Source: Progne subis subis
Taxonomy: Eukaryota > Chordata > Aves > Passeriformes > Hirundinidae
Direction of reading: 5' to 3'
Assembly (NCBI GenBank): GCA_022316685.1
Contig: JAKJHU010000135.1
Location: forward strand, 338,001-402,000
Length of the DNA stretch: 64,000 nt
Shown: one piece after another, positions 11,682 through 23,650 of the stretch
How the letters are laid out: the number at the start of each line of letters is the position of its first letter
Position numbering within the stretch: position 1 is the first letter of the stretch
Notes under the pieces: model-generated
The model's input: only the letters and a program-made list of their open reading frames with translations
Databases searched by the model: none
What the model was told of the DNA's origin: nothing
Made by a program: the position numbers and the translations under genes

Positions 11682-14188
11682 CTAGAATAAAATATCCTAA
11701 ATCTTCTATTTGCTCTCTACATTTATTTGCTTAAATAAGAGGAGATAAGCATGACTGGATTTATATTTTGGTTTTATTCACACCAAATTTATTAAAAAAG
11801 ATGGCAGATTCATTGTTGGGAAGAATTTCCATCCTCCCAGGAGGTTGAGGGTGCTGGCTGGACACCAACCAGATCCATAATATCCTGGGCAATAATTAGG
11901 GTTTTATCTGTAACTTTTAATTAGTATTTTCAGGATCTTGAGTAGTCTATTTCACCCTCTTGCCTTCCTCAAATGGAAGTATTTTTTTCCAGCAAAAAGA
12001 ACCCAAATCCTTCCTATCGGGAAGACCGGGTGAACAAAAAAAAAAATGGTGGGTAATCAGCGGGAAAGTGATTCTCACAGATAAATACAGACAATATTAT
12101 AACAAATCCTGCCAGAGAGCTCTGGGCACGCGAGAAATTGCTGCCACGAAATGTCCTGGAGCTGAGGGCACTCAGATCTGCCCCATGTCCTGGAGCTGGA
12201 GGACTCAGGAATTTTCTCATGGAGCTTCTTGCTCCTCCTTCCTTCTTTTCTTGAGGACAAAGAGGCAAAACTTCCCACATGGGAGGGAAAAAATGGATTT
12301 CACCCACGGCTCTGCCTGACTGGATGAGGTTTGTGCATCTACCACGACTTCAGGGCTTCACCCTGGAGGTGACCAGGGAGGACACTCTGGAAAATGGGAA
12401 CTTCTGGGTCCTCTCCAGGCAACCACAGCCTGGTTTTGTTCACAGTGAAGAAGAAAACAGGGGATGAAATGAATTCCAAAGTCCTGCACCCTTCAGGACC
12501 AACTCAATACCAACAGTCCTTTCTTATCACCACAATTTAAGTCACAGCGGAGCCACACAGGGCAAGAACACAAACTGTGATAAGGTGGAATGAAACCTGT
12601 GCCACCAAGTTAATTTCATTGCAAATATCCCCTCAAATCTCACTTTTTGTGTGTTTAATGTCCTTGAAACCGATTCTGCCATCAAGGGTCTAGTACAAGA
12701 GAGAGAGAAACCCAGTTCAAACCCAGTTCAAGAGAGCCCATGACACCTTTTTCATTCAGATGGCCCCAGAACTGAAGAGAGCAAAAGCAAATGAGCAGAG
12801 AAAAAGCACCAGAGCTCTGCATCACTCGTGCTCCGCTCCGTCTGAAATTGAATTTGAAATTCGGGTTATGCAACAACATGGCATTGTCTCCTTTTATTAA
12901 GGTCACCAGCTCCTGGAGGTCCTGGGCGTGTTATTGTTCTCAATTAACACACTTCTCCCCTTTCTCCCTGGAATCCTTCCTGCTGGTTTGCATTGTAACA
13001 ATAACTCCAACTCATGGGCTCCAAGCTGGATTTCAATTTGTGAGGCCACTTTCACTTCATATCCCACCACAGAATGCCCAGTCTCCATTCTAACATGCTG
13101 CGTTAATTAAATTCCCACAAACAAACAACCAAACAACAATTTCTTAGCTTTTTTCTTATTAAGTTGCTTCTGTGTGAAGAATAAATCTTTACATCACGAA
13201 AAAAAAAAAAGAACGCTCAGCAAACCAAGCCAGACAGTAGCTGTGTCTTTTGGCAATGAGAATAATCTAATAAAACATCACCTTTCAAGGACAAAAAAAA
13301 GTTCCTCCGGACACTCAGTAACGTCACCTCGGCACGAAATATATTCCACTCTCGGTTTGTGTTTTTTGGACCAACGCAGCTTAGGATGGTTGTTATCCCA
13401 AGCCCATGCCACCAGAGTTGGAATTAATAATATAAACGGTGAGCCCAAGCCCTGATTGACAGCTCTGATTCTGTTAATACCTCCTAGTTGGGCTTCCACC
13501 ACGGTCAGAAGTTAAAATTTATTTTGACAAGCTTTCTGCTGGTTATGGAGGCTGGGAGCTTTATACCGGGGTATCCAGTGATTAAATATCTGGCATAGAT
13601 TATCAAAAACTGGAGGGGGAAGGCACGGAAGGCCTCTTGATGACAAACTGGATTCCCGCGGCGCGGCCAGCTTGGTTTTAATTAAGTTATTACCGCCCTT
13701 AATGGGAAGGGGCTGTTCCTTTGTTCTTTGGCAAGGCAGCAGACAGGGACGGAGCGGGGAATGTCAGCAACTCAATTAAGGCAGGGCTGCCTCGAGGATG
13801 CTCCCAGGGACACGGAGGTGGCCCCGGGAAGGAGCTGCCCGGGATTCCCGGGAGAACAGGGACAGAGGCTCCAACCCCACCAGGGTCAACAGGAGCAAGT
13901 CGGGATTAAGGGGAGAGCTCCTGGCCTTAATCAGTGGGTTCAGAGTAATTAAAGGCAGAATTGCTGGGAGCCAGCCCCTTTGTTTCCCAGGGCTGGGGCA
14001 GGGTTGTCCCCGTGGTTCATCTTCCAAAGTGCCTCAGTGCACTGGATATTTCAAAAATGATTTGTAGAACAAACTTTTTATTGTCTTCTTGATCACCTGC
14101 ACCAAACCCCTTCAGTATCAATAACAGAGGAGGCAAGAGAAGCCCGTTTTATTTTATTTCAAACCCCAGAGCCTTATTTTTATTTTAT

Positions 14189-14264
14189 TAAAAACAAAAA
14201 ACAAACAAAAACCCAAAAAAACAACAACGACAAAAAACCCAAAACCAACCAAACAAAAAAACCC
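14189..14264. repeat. A/C-rich low-complexity tract
   Basis: The tract consists of A runs interrupted by C or CC, with 'acaaacaaaaacccaaaaaa' and 'ccaaccaaac' type words. It resembles a decayed CAAAA/CAAA simple repeat. Confidence 0.85.
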
Positions 14265-14486
14265 CAGAATATCATGACTGGCTCCAATTCAGGTTTCACT
14301 GACAAGCAATTTCAGCTCGGAGAAGTTCGGTGACACCAGCATGAAGAGGAAAACCAGACCCATTAATTTTCAGCCTTAATTTTATTGAAATTACTATTGT
14401 TGAACAAGGAAATATCTGAGGTGCTGCAAGTCAGGAGAGAACTGCGCATCTTACAGAGAAATGTCTGAAAAAACCCCTTTGTTAAA

Positions 14487-14504
14487 TTTTTTTTTTTTTT
14501 TTTT
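14487..14504. repeat. Poly-T run (T)18
   Basis: Uninterrupted 18-T run. Simple repeat. Confidence 0.95.
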
Positions 14505-14847
14505 GCTCTTCTGGAACACATAGCCTGAGAATTAAATATTCCCTGTGGACTAGTCTCACCTTATAGAGCAGTATGGCTTGGTGTGGGGTAGGATTATAAA
14601 ACCCACAGAATGCCCTAAAAAAAAAATCTCCTGTGCAGAGCAATCCTTGTGCAAAACCAAGCAGCAGCAACAAACACCCCGTATCCCAGCCCACACCCCT
14701 GCTGGGCAGGGTTTGTGTGAAGTGCAGTCAAGCACGGATGCTCCATATGGTCACGAGAATCCCTGGGATAGAGGGAGTAGCCACCCAAAACCAAGCCCAG
14801 ACTATACACTTTACAAAGAGGCAATCCCCGTGAAGGGTTTAGGAGGG

Positions 14848-14879
<32 letters not shown>
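14848..14879. repeat. Poly-A run (A)32
   Basis: Uninterrupted run of 32 A followed by 'gagagacagagg'. The upstream DNA (14,580-14,847) is not recognisable as a transposon, so a retrotransposon tail is not claimed. Confidence 0.95.
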
Positions 14880-14882
<3 letters not shown>

Positions 14883-16485
14883 AGACAGAGGTTAAAAAAG
14901 AATAAAATAGAGAAAAAAAGCTGTTTTCAAAGTCTAAACTTTCCTGGTCAGGGGTACGTGTGGAGCTGTGGGTTGTTCTCGCTGTGTGGGTGTGAAAGTA
15001 CAACTGTTGCGATGTTTAAACTGTGGATATTTATTGGTTTTAGTGGTAAAATTCATGTGGACGGTGAAGGGATGGGGAAGAATTGCACATTTCTCCCTGC
15101 ACACTCGCAGCGGATTGAGAGCTGACATCTCCCTTCAGATAAGAACTGCAGCAAGACTCCAGGGTGTCCACAGGGTATCCCAGACAAAACTGGGAAAATT
15201 ACTAGAAGGCTAAGGGGAGGAAAAATGACACGTTTTAATTGCTGAGACTCAATGGGGATAATGAATACATTAAAACTGTAATTTAAATAAAATGTTATCA
15301 CAGCTATAATGACGGTAATTATTATTATATTCCATTTTAACAGCACTAATCACTAATGTAAGACCTGATATAGGCAAAGGTACAAATATTTTACTGTGCA
15401 CAAACTGCTGAGAAGAAACATATTCTTAAATCAGTTGATTTTAATCAGCACCTGAAGGATGAGGATTTTTTTCTTTTTTTTTTAAAGTGAAATTGTCTGA
15501 ATTTTGGGCACCTGAACTGTTCAGCCCGAAATATTTTCACTTCTGGAATAAAAGAAATATTTAGGAGCAACAAGTGGCTCACCTGGAGGAGAAGTAAGAG
15601 AAAATCAGATCAGAGGGAGAGGATTTTGGGGAAGTGTCTGCAGGGTTGGGATCCCCGTGGAATGTTTTAGCCAGTAAAAGAGAAAGGATTCCAAGCCATA
15701 AATGGAGAAGATGAGGGAGCCTGCTCCCAAACTGAGATATGGGAGATGTGATTTCATAAAACATCAGCTGCACGTAAATCAGGGATGCTCCTGGGAGGGA
15801 AATCTCTCCAGTACCAAGGGACATCTCAAATATCACTGGAGAAAAAGCTGATTGCGTGTTGAGGGGTGAACAGTCTTGGGCGGCACCAACCAGAAATGGT
15901 GCAGAATATTTGACTTTTTCACTGTGTTTTTTTGATAGTTCAGCATGAAACTGCAACTTCTCATGGTGCCTTCTGAGAGTTCCTCCTCCAGAAACATCGA
16001 CCCTCACCAACAGCTCCTTCTGGTGAGCTCCCAGCCAGCATCACGCTGCCCTGGTGCGTGGAATTAATCCTGGGAACCACAAAAGACCAGGAGAGGTCTG
16101 GGACAGGACACATGTCCAGCAGGAACTTCCCAGAAGAACCTTCCTGCTGGCTGGAATTCACCAAAGCAGAATTTATCTGTACAATTTCCTCTCCTCGCTG
16201 CTCTGGTTTCTCCTCAGATCGCACAGATCTTTTGGCTTTTACAAACAACAGTCCGTGGAGAGAAACCTTTCAATGCTCACAGCTACAAGAACTCTCAGTG
16301 CAGGTAACACGAAGTAAAATCATTCCGTTTTTCCTTTTTCAGACGCTGCACTTGATGTTTCACTTGGAGCTGGTTCAGATCCAGGCATCCTTTAGACAAT
16401 TATGGAGCTTTTGTATAGGAAATGAACACCTAATCCCCAGATCCCATGAGACTCTGCACCCTTCGAGGGGGAATATGCTTTTTTT

Positions 16486-16535
16486 AAGAAAATCCTTTGC
16501 CCTTTGCTTGAAGAAAATCCTCTGCCCTAAATCTC
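16486..16535. repeat. Two-copy 25-bp tandem repeat
   Basis: Two adjacent copies beginning 'aagaaaatcct' and continuing as t/c 'tgccct', with about four differences over the first 20 bases. It is a small local duplication with no coding meaning. Confidence 0.6.
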
Positions 16536-17744
16536 ATAAAACAAAGCAGCTTAGGGATCCTTGCAATAGCAGAGCTGAACTAAACGCGCTTTAACAAAGT
16601 TTCCCTTTGTCAACAGCATCTCGGTGAGCTCCCTCCTGCGGGATGAGTGTCAGGCTTCAGGCTAATCTCGGTAATTCTTTAACCAGAGATTTGCACGTTA
16701 TTAAGTGGTCGTTTCTCGGTGGGTGGAAAGCGATCGGGCAGGGGAAGGTTCCTCCTCAAACGCTCCATTCTTCCCTGAAAAGCCCAGCGAGGTGTGTCCG
16801 GCCTGAGGGATGCAAGCCCTGAATAAAATCAGAATAAAATGCCCACAGGCAGAGGTTTCTGGGCGGCCCCGAGGCCTTTGCTAAGCCTGGCTTAGTCTCT
16901 GCAGGTAATTGCAGATCCCAAAGCTCGGCGATGTCACCAGGCAGGGCTGCAGGGGACACTCCAGTGACCCTGGGAGGACTCGGCCAACCTCCGAGCCTCA
17001 CTGCCCCCAGCAGCCTCAACAAAGCCTCTCCTCGGCCGTCATTTCACCCAAATCCTGATCCTCCTCTGCTGGGAGACATCACACAGCCTTTAAAAGCGAG
17101 TACATGGGAAAACACAGTAGAGCTGGTTACACCAGAGACCCCGGAGGGTTTGGTAATACTGCCCTGTTATAGAGAGTGGGAAAAATAAATTCGCTTTTTG
17201 CTGGGGGTACCAAACACTTCCAGGAGCAATCTGAGAGCCTCGGGTGTGACAGTCTACTGGAAAAACACAGCTCTGCAGAGACGGGGCAACTGGGGGGCAT
17301 TTTTAAAGATTTTATTCCATTATCTATCTCACAGAAGGGTGAGACACAAGAGATGTAAAACTCCACGCCATTCTGTCAGAAGCCAAGACATTTCTTGTTA
17401 ACAATCCCTTGTAATAAATGTTTTCCAGCCCATCAGCTTCTGCCACACAATGCTGCCAATGCTCCTGACACCAATCACCGGTTATTTTACCCCAGGCAGG
17501 TCTTGCTACAGTGCATCTCTCACAGTTCTAACTCTCCAAAATATCTGCTTTGTTCGTAAAACTATCATTTAAAACTTGTTTCTAGTTCAGTCTCTCTCTC
17601 AACCACATCTTCTCCATCCCGTGGCCTCTCTGAGCCAGCACAGCTCACCTCAGAGCTTGCACACAGATGGACAAGACTCCGAGATTTCAGTCAGGATTTG
17701 GGAATCCTCTACAAATCCATTTCTCCCAACAAAGCAAAGCAGGT

Positions 17745-17848
17745 CTGGGCATGTCCAGCACTGCCCGGGACACTCGGGAGGGTTGGACTGGGTCATCTCC
17801 ACAGGTCCCTTCCAACCCCAGAAAACCCCGTGATTCTGTGATTCTCTG
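17745..17848 (+). mobile_element. CR1 LINE fragment, 3' end
   Basis: Sense CR1 3' terminus. 'gggttggactgggtcatctc' is followed by 'caggtcccttccaacccc' and the tail 'gtgattctgtgattctctg'. Only about 100 bp of the element is recognisable, and the upstream boundary is approximate. Confidence 0.85.
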
Positions 17849-18833
17849 ACAAGTGACAAACGCAGGGAGTGGCACATGAAGCCCTGCGAGAACTTCCAAG
17901 GTGGGAGATCAGAGGGAAAATTGAATTCTCCGTGGCTTGGTAGGAGTTATTTTGGTGTGTAACCCAAGGGACTCCTCAGGCACAATCCACCCCATTGCCA
18001 TTTATTTCCAGGATCGCTTCCACATCCAGCTCCCACCTCCTTCCCTAAAACAAGCACAGCGCCCAGCTCCCCCGGGGCTGCGGGGGGCTTTGCTGGGTCC
18101 CTGCGCGGGCAGACCCCCGTTGGCACCGGGATCAGATCCTCTCCTCCAGCTTCATCTTGAACCCATTTGCGTGTGGCATTTGCATGCTGATGTCTGTGCC
18201 GCCCTAATGGTTCGATTTCAAAGCACATCTCCTTCCCTTTTATCTCCAGCTGAATGAGATGTCTCAATAAGCGCCAGATAAAGACGGAAGTCTTTTGTCT
18301 GCGATCAGCCAGGCAGGGCCAGCTGTGAGCAGAACTGGCTGAGGTTTCTCGGGCTGCCTCCAAAACTGGAGCTCCAGCTCCTTTCAGGCTGCAGGAGCTG
18401 GGCAGGGGGAAGAGGCCTGGCTCGCACACATGGCTGAGTGTCTTCCAGTGTTTATTTTTCCTTCCCCGAGTTGTTTTTGATAAAGGAGTTGCGGGGAGCA
18501 AAAGAGAAGAGATCAAGAGGGAAGCAAGAAAGGAAGAAAAGAAGGGGCGGACGTAGTTAAGTCTGTGATTTGCATCCAATGGGTTTTTGGATGGTAGATT
18601 ATCTTTATATCGGGGTAGACCTTGGCATCTGAGCCTCTGGGCCTGACATTGTTCAGTTGTTGAACAGTGGGAGACCCCTGAGAAAGTGCTTGGCTCTGGC
18701 TTTAAAGGGACTCGCTTTTGTGCTCTTGGGTTCGGTGACCTGCTGAATAAAAACCAGCCTGGCACTGAGAAATAAAGGCTGTTTCTTCAGCCAGTTAATA
18801 GAGAGAAAAATTTTGTCTATCCCAAAAAAAGCC
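17849..18833. other. Unique DNA with a GC-rich core
   Basis: No gene is recognised. A minus-strand open frame of about 270 codons (17,947-18,765) spans the stretch, but it has no recognisable domain, crosses AT-rich DNA and shows no splice or promoter context. I judge it spurious. A CpG-containing patch lies at 18,060-18,140, just before the octamer-bearing block described separately. Confidence 0.55.
18165..18290. promoter_or_regulatory. Candidate regulatory block with POU octamer
   Basis: The block contains a perfect octamer motif ATTTGCAT at 18,178-18,185 (target of POU/OCT factors), with a near-match 'atttgcgt' 13 bases upstream. A 'cctaatgg' homeodomain-like core and 'cagataaag' (a GATA-type word) follow. 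The DNA is unique and not repeat-derived. Regulatory function is inferred only from motif content. Confidence 0.3.
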
Positions 18834-18999
18834 TGTCAGTCTTAAAAAACAATCAGTCTTAAAAATTGTCAGTCTTAAGAGACTGCCAGTCTTAAAAGTT
18901 TGCCAGTCTTAAAAAATTGCCAGTGTTAAAAAGTTGTCTGCCTTAAGATTGTCTGCCTTAGAATTGTCTGCCTTAAAAAATTATCCAACTTAAAAACCT
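18834..18999. repeat. 17-bp minisatellite, ~10 units
   Basis: Ten tandem units of 14-19 bp with the core 'tgccagtcttaaaaaatt'. Units 1-6 have 'cagtcttaa' or 'cagtgttaa', units 7-9 have 'ctgccttaa/ag', and unit 10 has 'ccaacttaa'. The graded change shows divergence along the array. The A stretch varies from two to six, which explains the unit-length variation. Confidence 0.9.
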
Positions 19000-19950
19000 G
19001 CCAGCTGGCCTACAAGATGTGGTAATTAAGGAAGGTTTATGGCAAAATCAAGGCATTATCAGCAAGCAGATAATTTTGAATAATGCTTTTCAGGGCTGTA
19101 GGAGCTCTACCAAGGGTGAAACCTCCAGCACGGTGTTCCACACTGGTCACATCCCAACAAGATTTGCACCTGAAATGCCCCAAAAAATCGAGCTTGGGCT
19201 TTGTTCCCCAACTGCTCTGTTCTGCAGGTAAAATGAGTTCACAGATTTTCATGGAATTATTGGAGACACGTTGAGATTCAAGCTCAAGAGGTCTTAGTGA
19301 AGGGTTTAAAAACAGCAAGGCCACGATGTTGTCAGGATTAAAAACGATGGAGCTGAGGAGCAGCTGCTGATTTTGGTCCCAAACCAAAGGCCCGGGTGAG
19401 GTTTGTGCTGAGCTCTTGGCTCTCCATAAAACGAGGACAGCACATCCTTGACCACATTTCCCACCAAGACTTGGGTGTCACCTGCCCTCCAACAACCCTG
19501 CCCAGCCACCCCCACCCCTTGGGGCCTCCAGGGGCATGAAAAGGAGCTGGAGCTTCCCTGCAGGAGCTCCAAGGGGTTAAACGAGGCAGATGGGGGAGTC
19601 TCAACCAAGCCGCCCATCTGGGAAATGTCAAGTGTTCTCACAATGTTTTTCGGGGTTTGTAATGTGGCTGCTCGCTCGCATGCATGAAAACAGCATGGGA
19701 ATGCAATATTTCCTCCTCCATGTGTGGTGGAGGCCTCCAGTCCAGCTGTATTTTGCTTGTCATGTTCCTGAATTCTGACACCATCTCGAACATGCCAGTT
19801 CCTACCAGAGAAAATGCGTTTTCATTCTGTTCCCTGGGTGAAAAGCACATTAAAGGCGGAAGAGAAAACCCAGCAGATCCTGGAGCTATCAAGGGAGGCC
19901 TGCTTTATTTATTTAATTTTATTTAATTTTAAAGAACATCTCATTTAATC

Positions 19951-19989
19951 GGGGTGGGGGTGAGGGGGGCGGAGTTGAGTGGGTGGGGG
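19951..19989 (+). other. G-rich tract, G-quadruplex candidate
   Basis: G runs of 4, 5, 6, 3 and 5 are separated by loops of 1, 3, 11 and 1 bases. The third loop (11 nt) exceeds the usual 1-7 nt rule, so this is a plausible but not canonical intramolecular quadruplex. It sits directly after an AT-rich 'atttaatttt' stretch. Confidence 0.5.
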
Positions 19990-21793
19990 TAAAACTGAGC
20001 TTGAATCCATCCCAAAAAATGAGAACGTGGAAGCCTGGGCTTGATGCCACAGGGGAAGAGAGCAAACGATGACAACATTACTGTCACTATATTACCACAG
20101 GCTGTAAATTAAAGCAGTGTGAGCAGCTTAAGCACCGTTCCTGTCTGATTCATTACAAAAATACAGTAGCTCTGTGGGCACAACAGCCTGCTTCTCCGAG
20201 GGGCTGATAGATGATCGGAAAGTTGCGTTTGGGCCGCCCGAGCTGCGCCGTTGCCGTGTCCCAGGTGGGGCGGCAGCTGTGTGGCCGTGCTGCCCCGTGG
20301 CCAGGCCCCCGTGCCTGATGTGCTGGCTCCGTCTGAGCAGGATTGTTGTTGAAATATGGGAGCCAGATCCTGCCGAGGTGTAAACTGGCAAATCCCTGTT
20401 AAAGTTAATGATTTACTGGTTTAGCCCGGCTGAGGTCTGGCGCTGGGCGGGCGAGTGTCAAGAAGAGGAACTATTTATTCCTCGGTGAACCATTAACTCT
20501 GGGTCCTTTCTGTTCATCCCTGCAGTTAAAATTCCTCCTGTGCTCCTTCCAAAGGAAAAGGGGTGATCCATACATGACTCACATGTGCACACCCCACCAG
20601 CACAGGCTGTAATTAGCACTGCTCAGCGGAGCCATAAGTAACTGTGTTTTCCTTTCTCCTGCCAAGCCAAGCACAGACCTTCTGCACGGGCTCATTACCG
20701 AAATATTTGAATGCGAATCGATACAGCAAAAGGTCCTTCTTGGGGATAAAACAGCGCTCAGCCCTTCAGGCCTGCTCAGCTGTACTTTAAAGAGAATTCC
20801 GAGAAGCTTCGGGATGCACGGGTTGTGTCAAAGTGTTAAAATATCAAACCCAAGTTTTCTGAGTATTCCCAGTGTACACACACATCCAGCAATCCAGTGA
20901 TCAATTAATCCAAATCGAGGTGGGTACATAACCAAGAAAAATCCCTAAACTTCACATTTTTCAGCAAAATAACTTTGATCTGACCATTTCCACCCAGCTC
21001 CACTCCTGCTGGACGTCCTAGGAGGAACCCTTCCCTTTCCGGGATGACACTGTCTGCAGTGGGGGTCTTTGTGTTCCCTTTCTGTCCCCTGCTCATCTCG
21101 CTCTGCAGGGCTGGATTTACAGGGAGCATGAAGGAAATCGAAGGAAATAACCACAAGGTCTCCTTTTGAGGGGCAGGGTGGGTTATCCACCCCCACAGGT
21201 GGAGGGATGGATGCTCTGCTCTGCCTGCAGACAACAGGACACTGTCTGCGGCTCTGACACCAGCTTGTCCTGCTGCTTTCCCAAATCTCAGCCTGGCCTG
21301 CGTCTGTGTGACTGCAGCCCTGCGGAGGAGTGGAGCTGTTGAAAGGCAAAGAGCAACAGAGAGCTGAGAGCTGCTGGCTCAGCCCTGCTGCTGCTCCTGG
21401 AATTCACCGTGCTGCTTCACTTTCACCACGTGTGGAGCTCAGATAAAGAGCTGGAAAGGAAAGCAAACCGTGGAAAACGTTGTGATTTTCTTGTTGACTG
21501 GTAAGAAACCCCCTCTGTTTTGTGGGGGCTGTTTGTGGCTGTTTGATATTTCTTGTTCTGCTCGGAGGAGAAATCTCAGGTTGGGAAGATCTTGGCTTTG
21601 CCCTCCAAGGGAGAGGGAGCAACAAAAATGGCCAAAAATGTGGGAAAATCCCTCCTTTTTAATGTTCACACAGCATACCCCAACTTGTGAGCCTTGGTGA
21701 GATGATGAAAGAGCAGATTTGTACTGGAACAGATAATGAGCCCAGAATTTGTCTCGCTGCCTCATTTTGTGGCTGAGATGGGCAATTAAAATG

Positions 21794-21813
21794 CACACAC
21801 ACACACACACACA
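21794..21813. repeat. (CA)10 microsatellite
   Basis: Ten perfect CA dinucleotides. This is a short dinucleotide microsatellite, likely polymorphic. Confidence 0.95.
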
Positions 21814-22325
21814 GTTCATTCCCTGCCAGCCTCATCCCCAGCCACCGCTCTGAGCATCACCGTGGCTCAGACAGAACAAATGCAGCCTAAAGCACCACCT
21901 CTTACTAATCCCACCATGGATTTGTGCAATCAGACACTTCCAAGAAACGGGACCACGTTTTCCTGAAGTGTCTCAGAGTTATCGCGGAGATTTTCCAGCT
22001 CTGGCTGGGAGATTGTTCCTGGTGACTTCCAGTTCTTGGTGAGTCACCCCTGAACAATAACGTCAGAACAATGGGGTTGGAACAGACTGGAACGACTTTT
22101 TAGGGGTTTTTAGTTTAATCTGAGAAGGTTTCTTTATGGAGAGAAGGCTCTGCTGCTGATTCCAGTGACAGAGAAGAAAATGAAAGTCTTTGCTCTTACC
22201 TTAATCAGTGACCCAAGAATGTCTGGTGGCCTGAGCCAATATTGCTAGTTAAGATTTCTCCAAAAAGTCTCATTTTAGGTCAGCCTTGGATCCAATCAGA
22301 GAGGTAAAACATAATCAGAAGCATC

Positions 22326-22349
22326 TTTTTTTTTTTTTTTTTTTTTTTT
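22326..22349. repeat. Poly-T run (T)24
   Basis: Uninterrupted 24-T run. Simple repeat. Confidence 0.95.
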
Positions 22350-22903
22350 CTGTCTCGATGATTAAAAATGAAATTAACTTGAAAATGTTAGGAAAAGCAG
22401 GGAAAAGCAGGACTCCCCTGGAGTCCCTCCTGTTTCAGTTTGGTGCATTTACTGCCTTGGAGCAGAACAGACTGAGCTGTAAAACAACCTCTGCACAAAC
22501 TGGGAAACCTTCCCTCGCTTCACATCCATCTCAACATTTCCAAACGTCAGAGAAGTTTCAACCACCCCAAAACAAAAGGGAGATGGGAATTATAAAAGAG
22601 ATTGTCCTTTATTTCTGGAGAGCTGCTGACCTCCTTCCTGCTCTGGGGATTAATTTTGTCTAGAGAAAACAAAGCCACTGTCCACAGATCTGATCTTTTC
22701 TCCCTTTAATAGGTGAGGACAACGATCCGTGTCCGTGCACACCACAAACCCAACCCAGTGGCACAGGGCTGAGCAGAACATTCTGGTGAAGCTAAAATTA
22801 GAAAATGATTATTCAAACCCAGCGCAGGTTCCAGGTTTTAAGCCTGATTCTCCCCAGAACTGCGCTGGTACGAGCGCTCGGCCAGGATTAATAAATCAGC
22901 TGG

Positions 22904-22918
22904 TTTTTTTTTTTTTTT
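22904..22918. repeat. Poly-T run (T)15
   Basis: Uninterrupted 15-T run followed by CCC. Simple repeat. Confidence 0.9.
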
Positions 22919-23478
22919 CCCGAGGATTTGCTTCCACCCAAAGCCACTTGCCAGGCTCCTACAGGAATGTTTAACATGACATTGCTCTTATCTGGCTGCC
23001 CAGCGTGGGGCTGCTCTCTGCGACGCTCGGATCCATTTATTAAATCCCGCGGAAGGTCGGCGAGGGGGGGCTGCGAGGCAAGGTCAGCCCTAATAACGTC
23101 TGTATTTAGATGGATGAACTGCTCGGGGCTGCCCCACCTGCTGAAGGCTCTAACGAGCCAGCTGAGAGTTCCTGTCAGAGCAAACATGCCCTGCTCACTC
23201 CAACCTGTGCAGGGCTGAGCGCCCGGCAGCGCCGAGAGCTGCGGGAGCCGGCGTTTGATGGCGATGAAAGAAATAAAAACAGGCCCGGAGAGAACATTGA
23301 GGGGAAAAGAAAGAAATAAAAATCTGCCTGACTACGGCGAAAGATGTAACACCCCGAACTTATTTATGCCTGGCTTAGAGCAGATTGGTGCTGAGTGAGA
23401 GGGTTTGTTTCTCCAGGAATGGGTGCTGAGAGTGAAACGGCCCCAGGTGCAGACAGGCCCCTGTAAAGCCTTCCACAC

Positions 23479-23498
23479 CCTCCTCCTCCTCCTCCTCG
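23479..23498. repeat. (TCC)n trinucleotide repeat
   Basis: About six perfect copies of CTC/TCC. It produces poly-E in a minus-strand frame, which is not a gene. Confidence 0.85.
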
Positions 23499-23589
23499 GA
23501 CAGCACATCCATTCCCTCCTGAGAGATGGGTACAGGCCTCGGGGAAGGATTCTGCTGCTCTTCCCAGGGAGAGGAGTGGAATTGTGGAC

Positions 23590-23650
23590 TTGTGGAGTGG
23601 TTTGGGTTGGGAGGGACCTTAAAGATCATCTCATTCCAAGAGCCCTGCCG
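23590..23650 (-). mobile_element. CR1 LINE 3' end, short remnant
   Basis: The reverse-oriented CR1 3' end reads on the plus strand as 'gtggtttgggttggga' then 'gggaccttaaagatcatctc'. The rest of the element is not recognisable beyond about 23,650. Either the copy was heavily truncated or it has decayed. Confidence 0.75.

Larger units (their letters stand above)
8252..14188. other. Unique non-coding DNA with homopolymers
   Basis: No gene is recognisable. It includes an AT-rich stretch at 8,480-8,550 with 'taatttaattta' words, a GC-rich stretch at about 10,120-10,980 with long but featureless open frames on both strands, a T-rich tract at 11,167-11,195, a 12-bp two-copy tandem at about 12,711-12,733 and a short A run at 13,199-13,210. 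A CpG-containing patch lies at about 13,655-13,670. Confidence 0.65.
14265..17744. other. Unique non-coding DNA
   Basis: I see no gene. Apart from poly-T and poly-A runs it contains a two-copy 25-bp tandem (16,486-16,535) and an AT-rich stretch near 15,250-15,360. The open frames of up to 178 codons around 16,058-16,594 have no recognisable domain and no supporting context. Confidence 0.65.
19000..23589. other. Unique non-coding DNA, partly CpG-rich
   Basis: No gene is recognisable. AT-rich 'atttaatttt' words lie at 19,905-19,932. GC-rich CpG-containing patches lie near 20,220-20,330 and 23,010-23,270. The blocks at 20,085-20,240 and 23,240-23,390 are unique, non-repetitive sequences that could be conserved elements. 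Simple repeats are listed separately. Confidence 0.6.

Noticed and set aside
17947..18765. 272-codon minus-strand open frame
   Set aside because: Protein shows no recognisable domain, has biased composition and covers AT-rich regulatory-like DNA, with no splice sites or repeats that would make it a retrogene.
22010..22110. Possible CR1 3' sequence around 'ggggttggaacagactgg'
   Set aside because: The downstream tail and the flanking CR1 blocks are absent.
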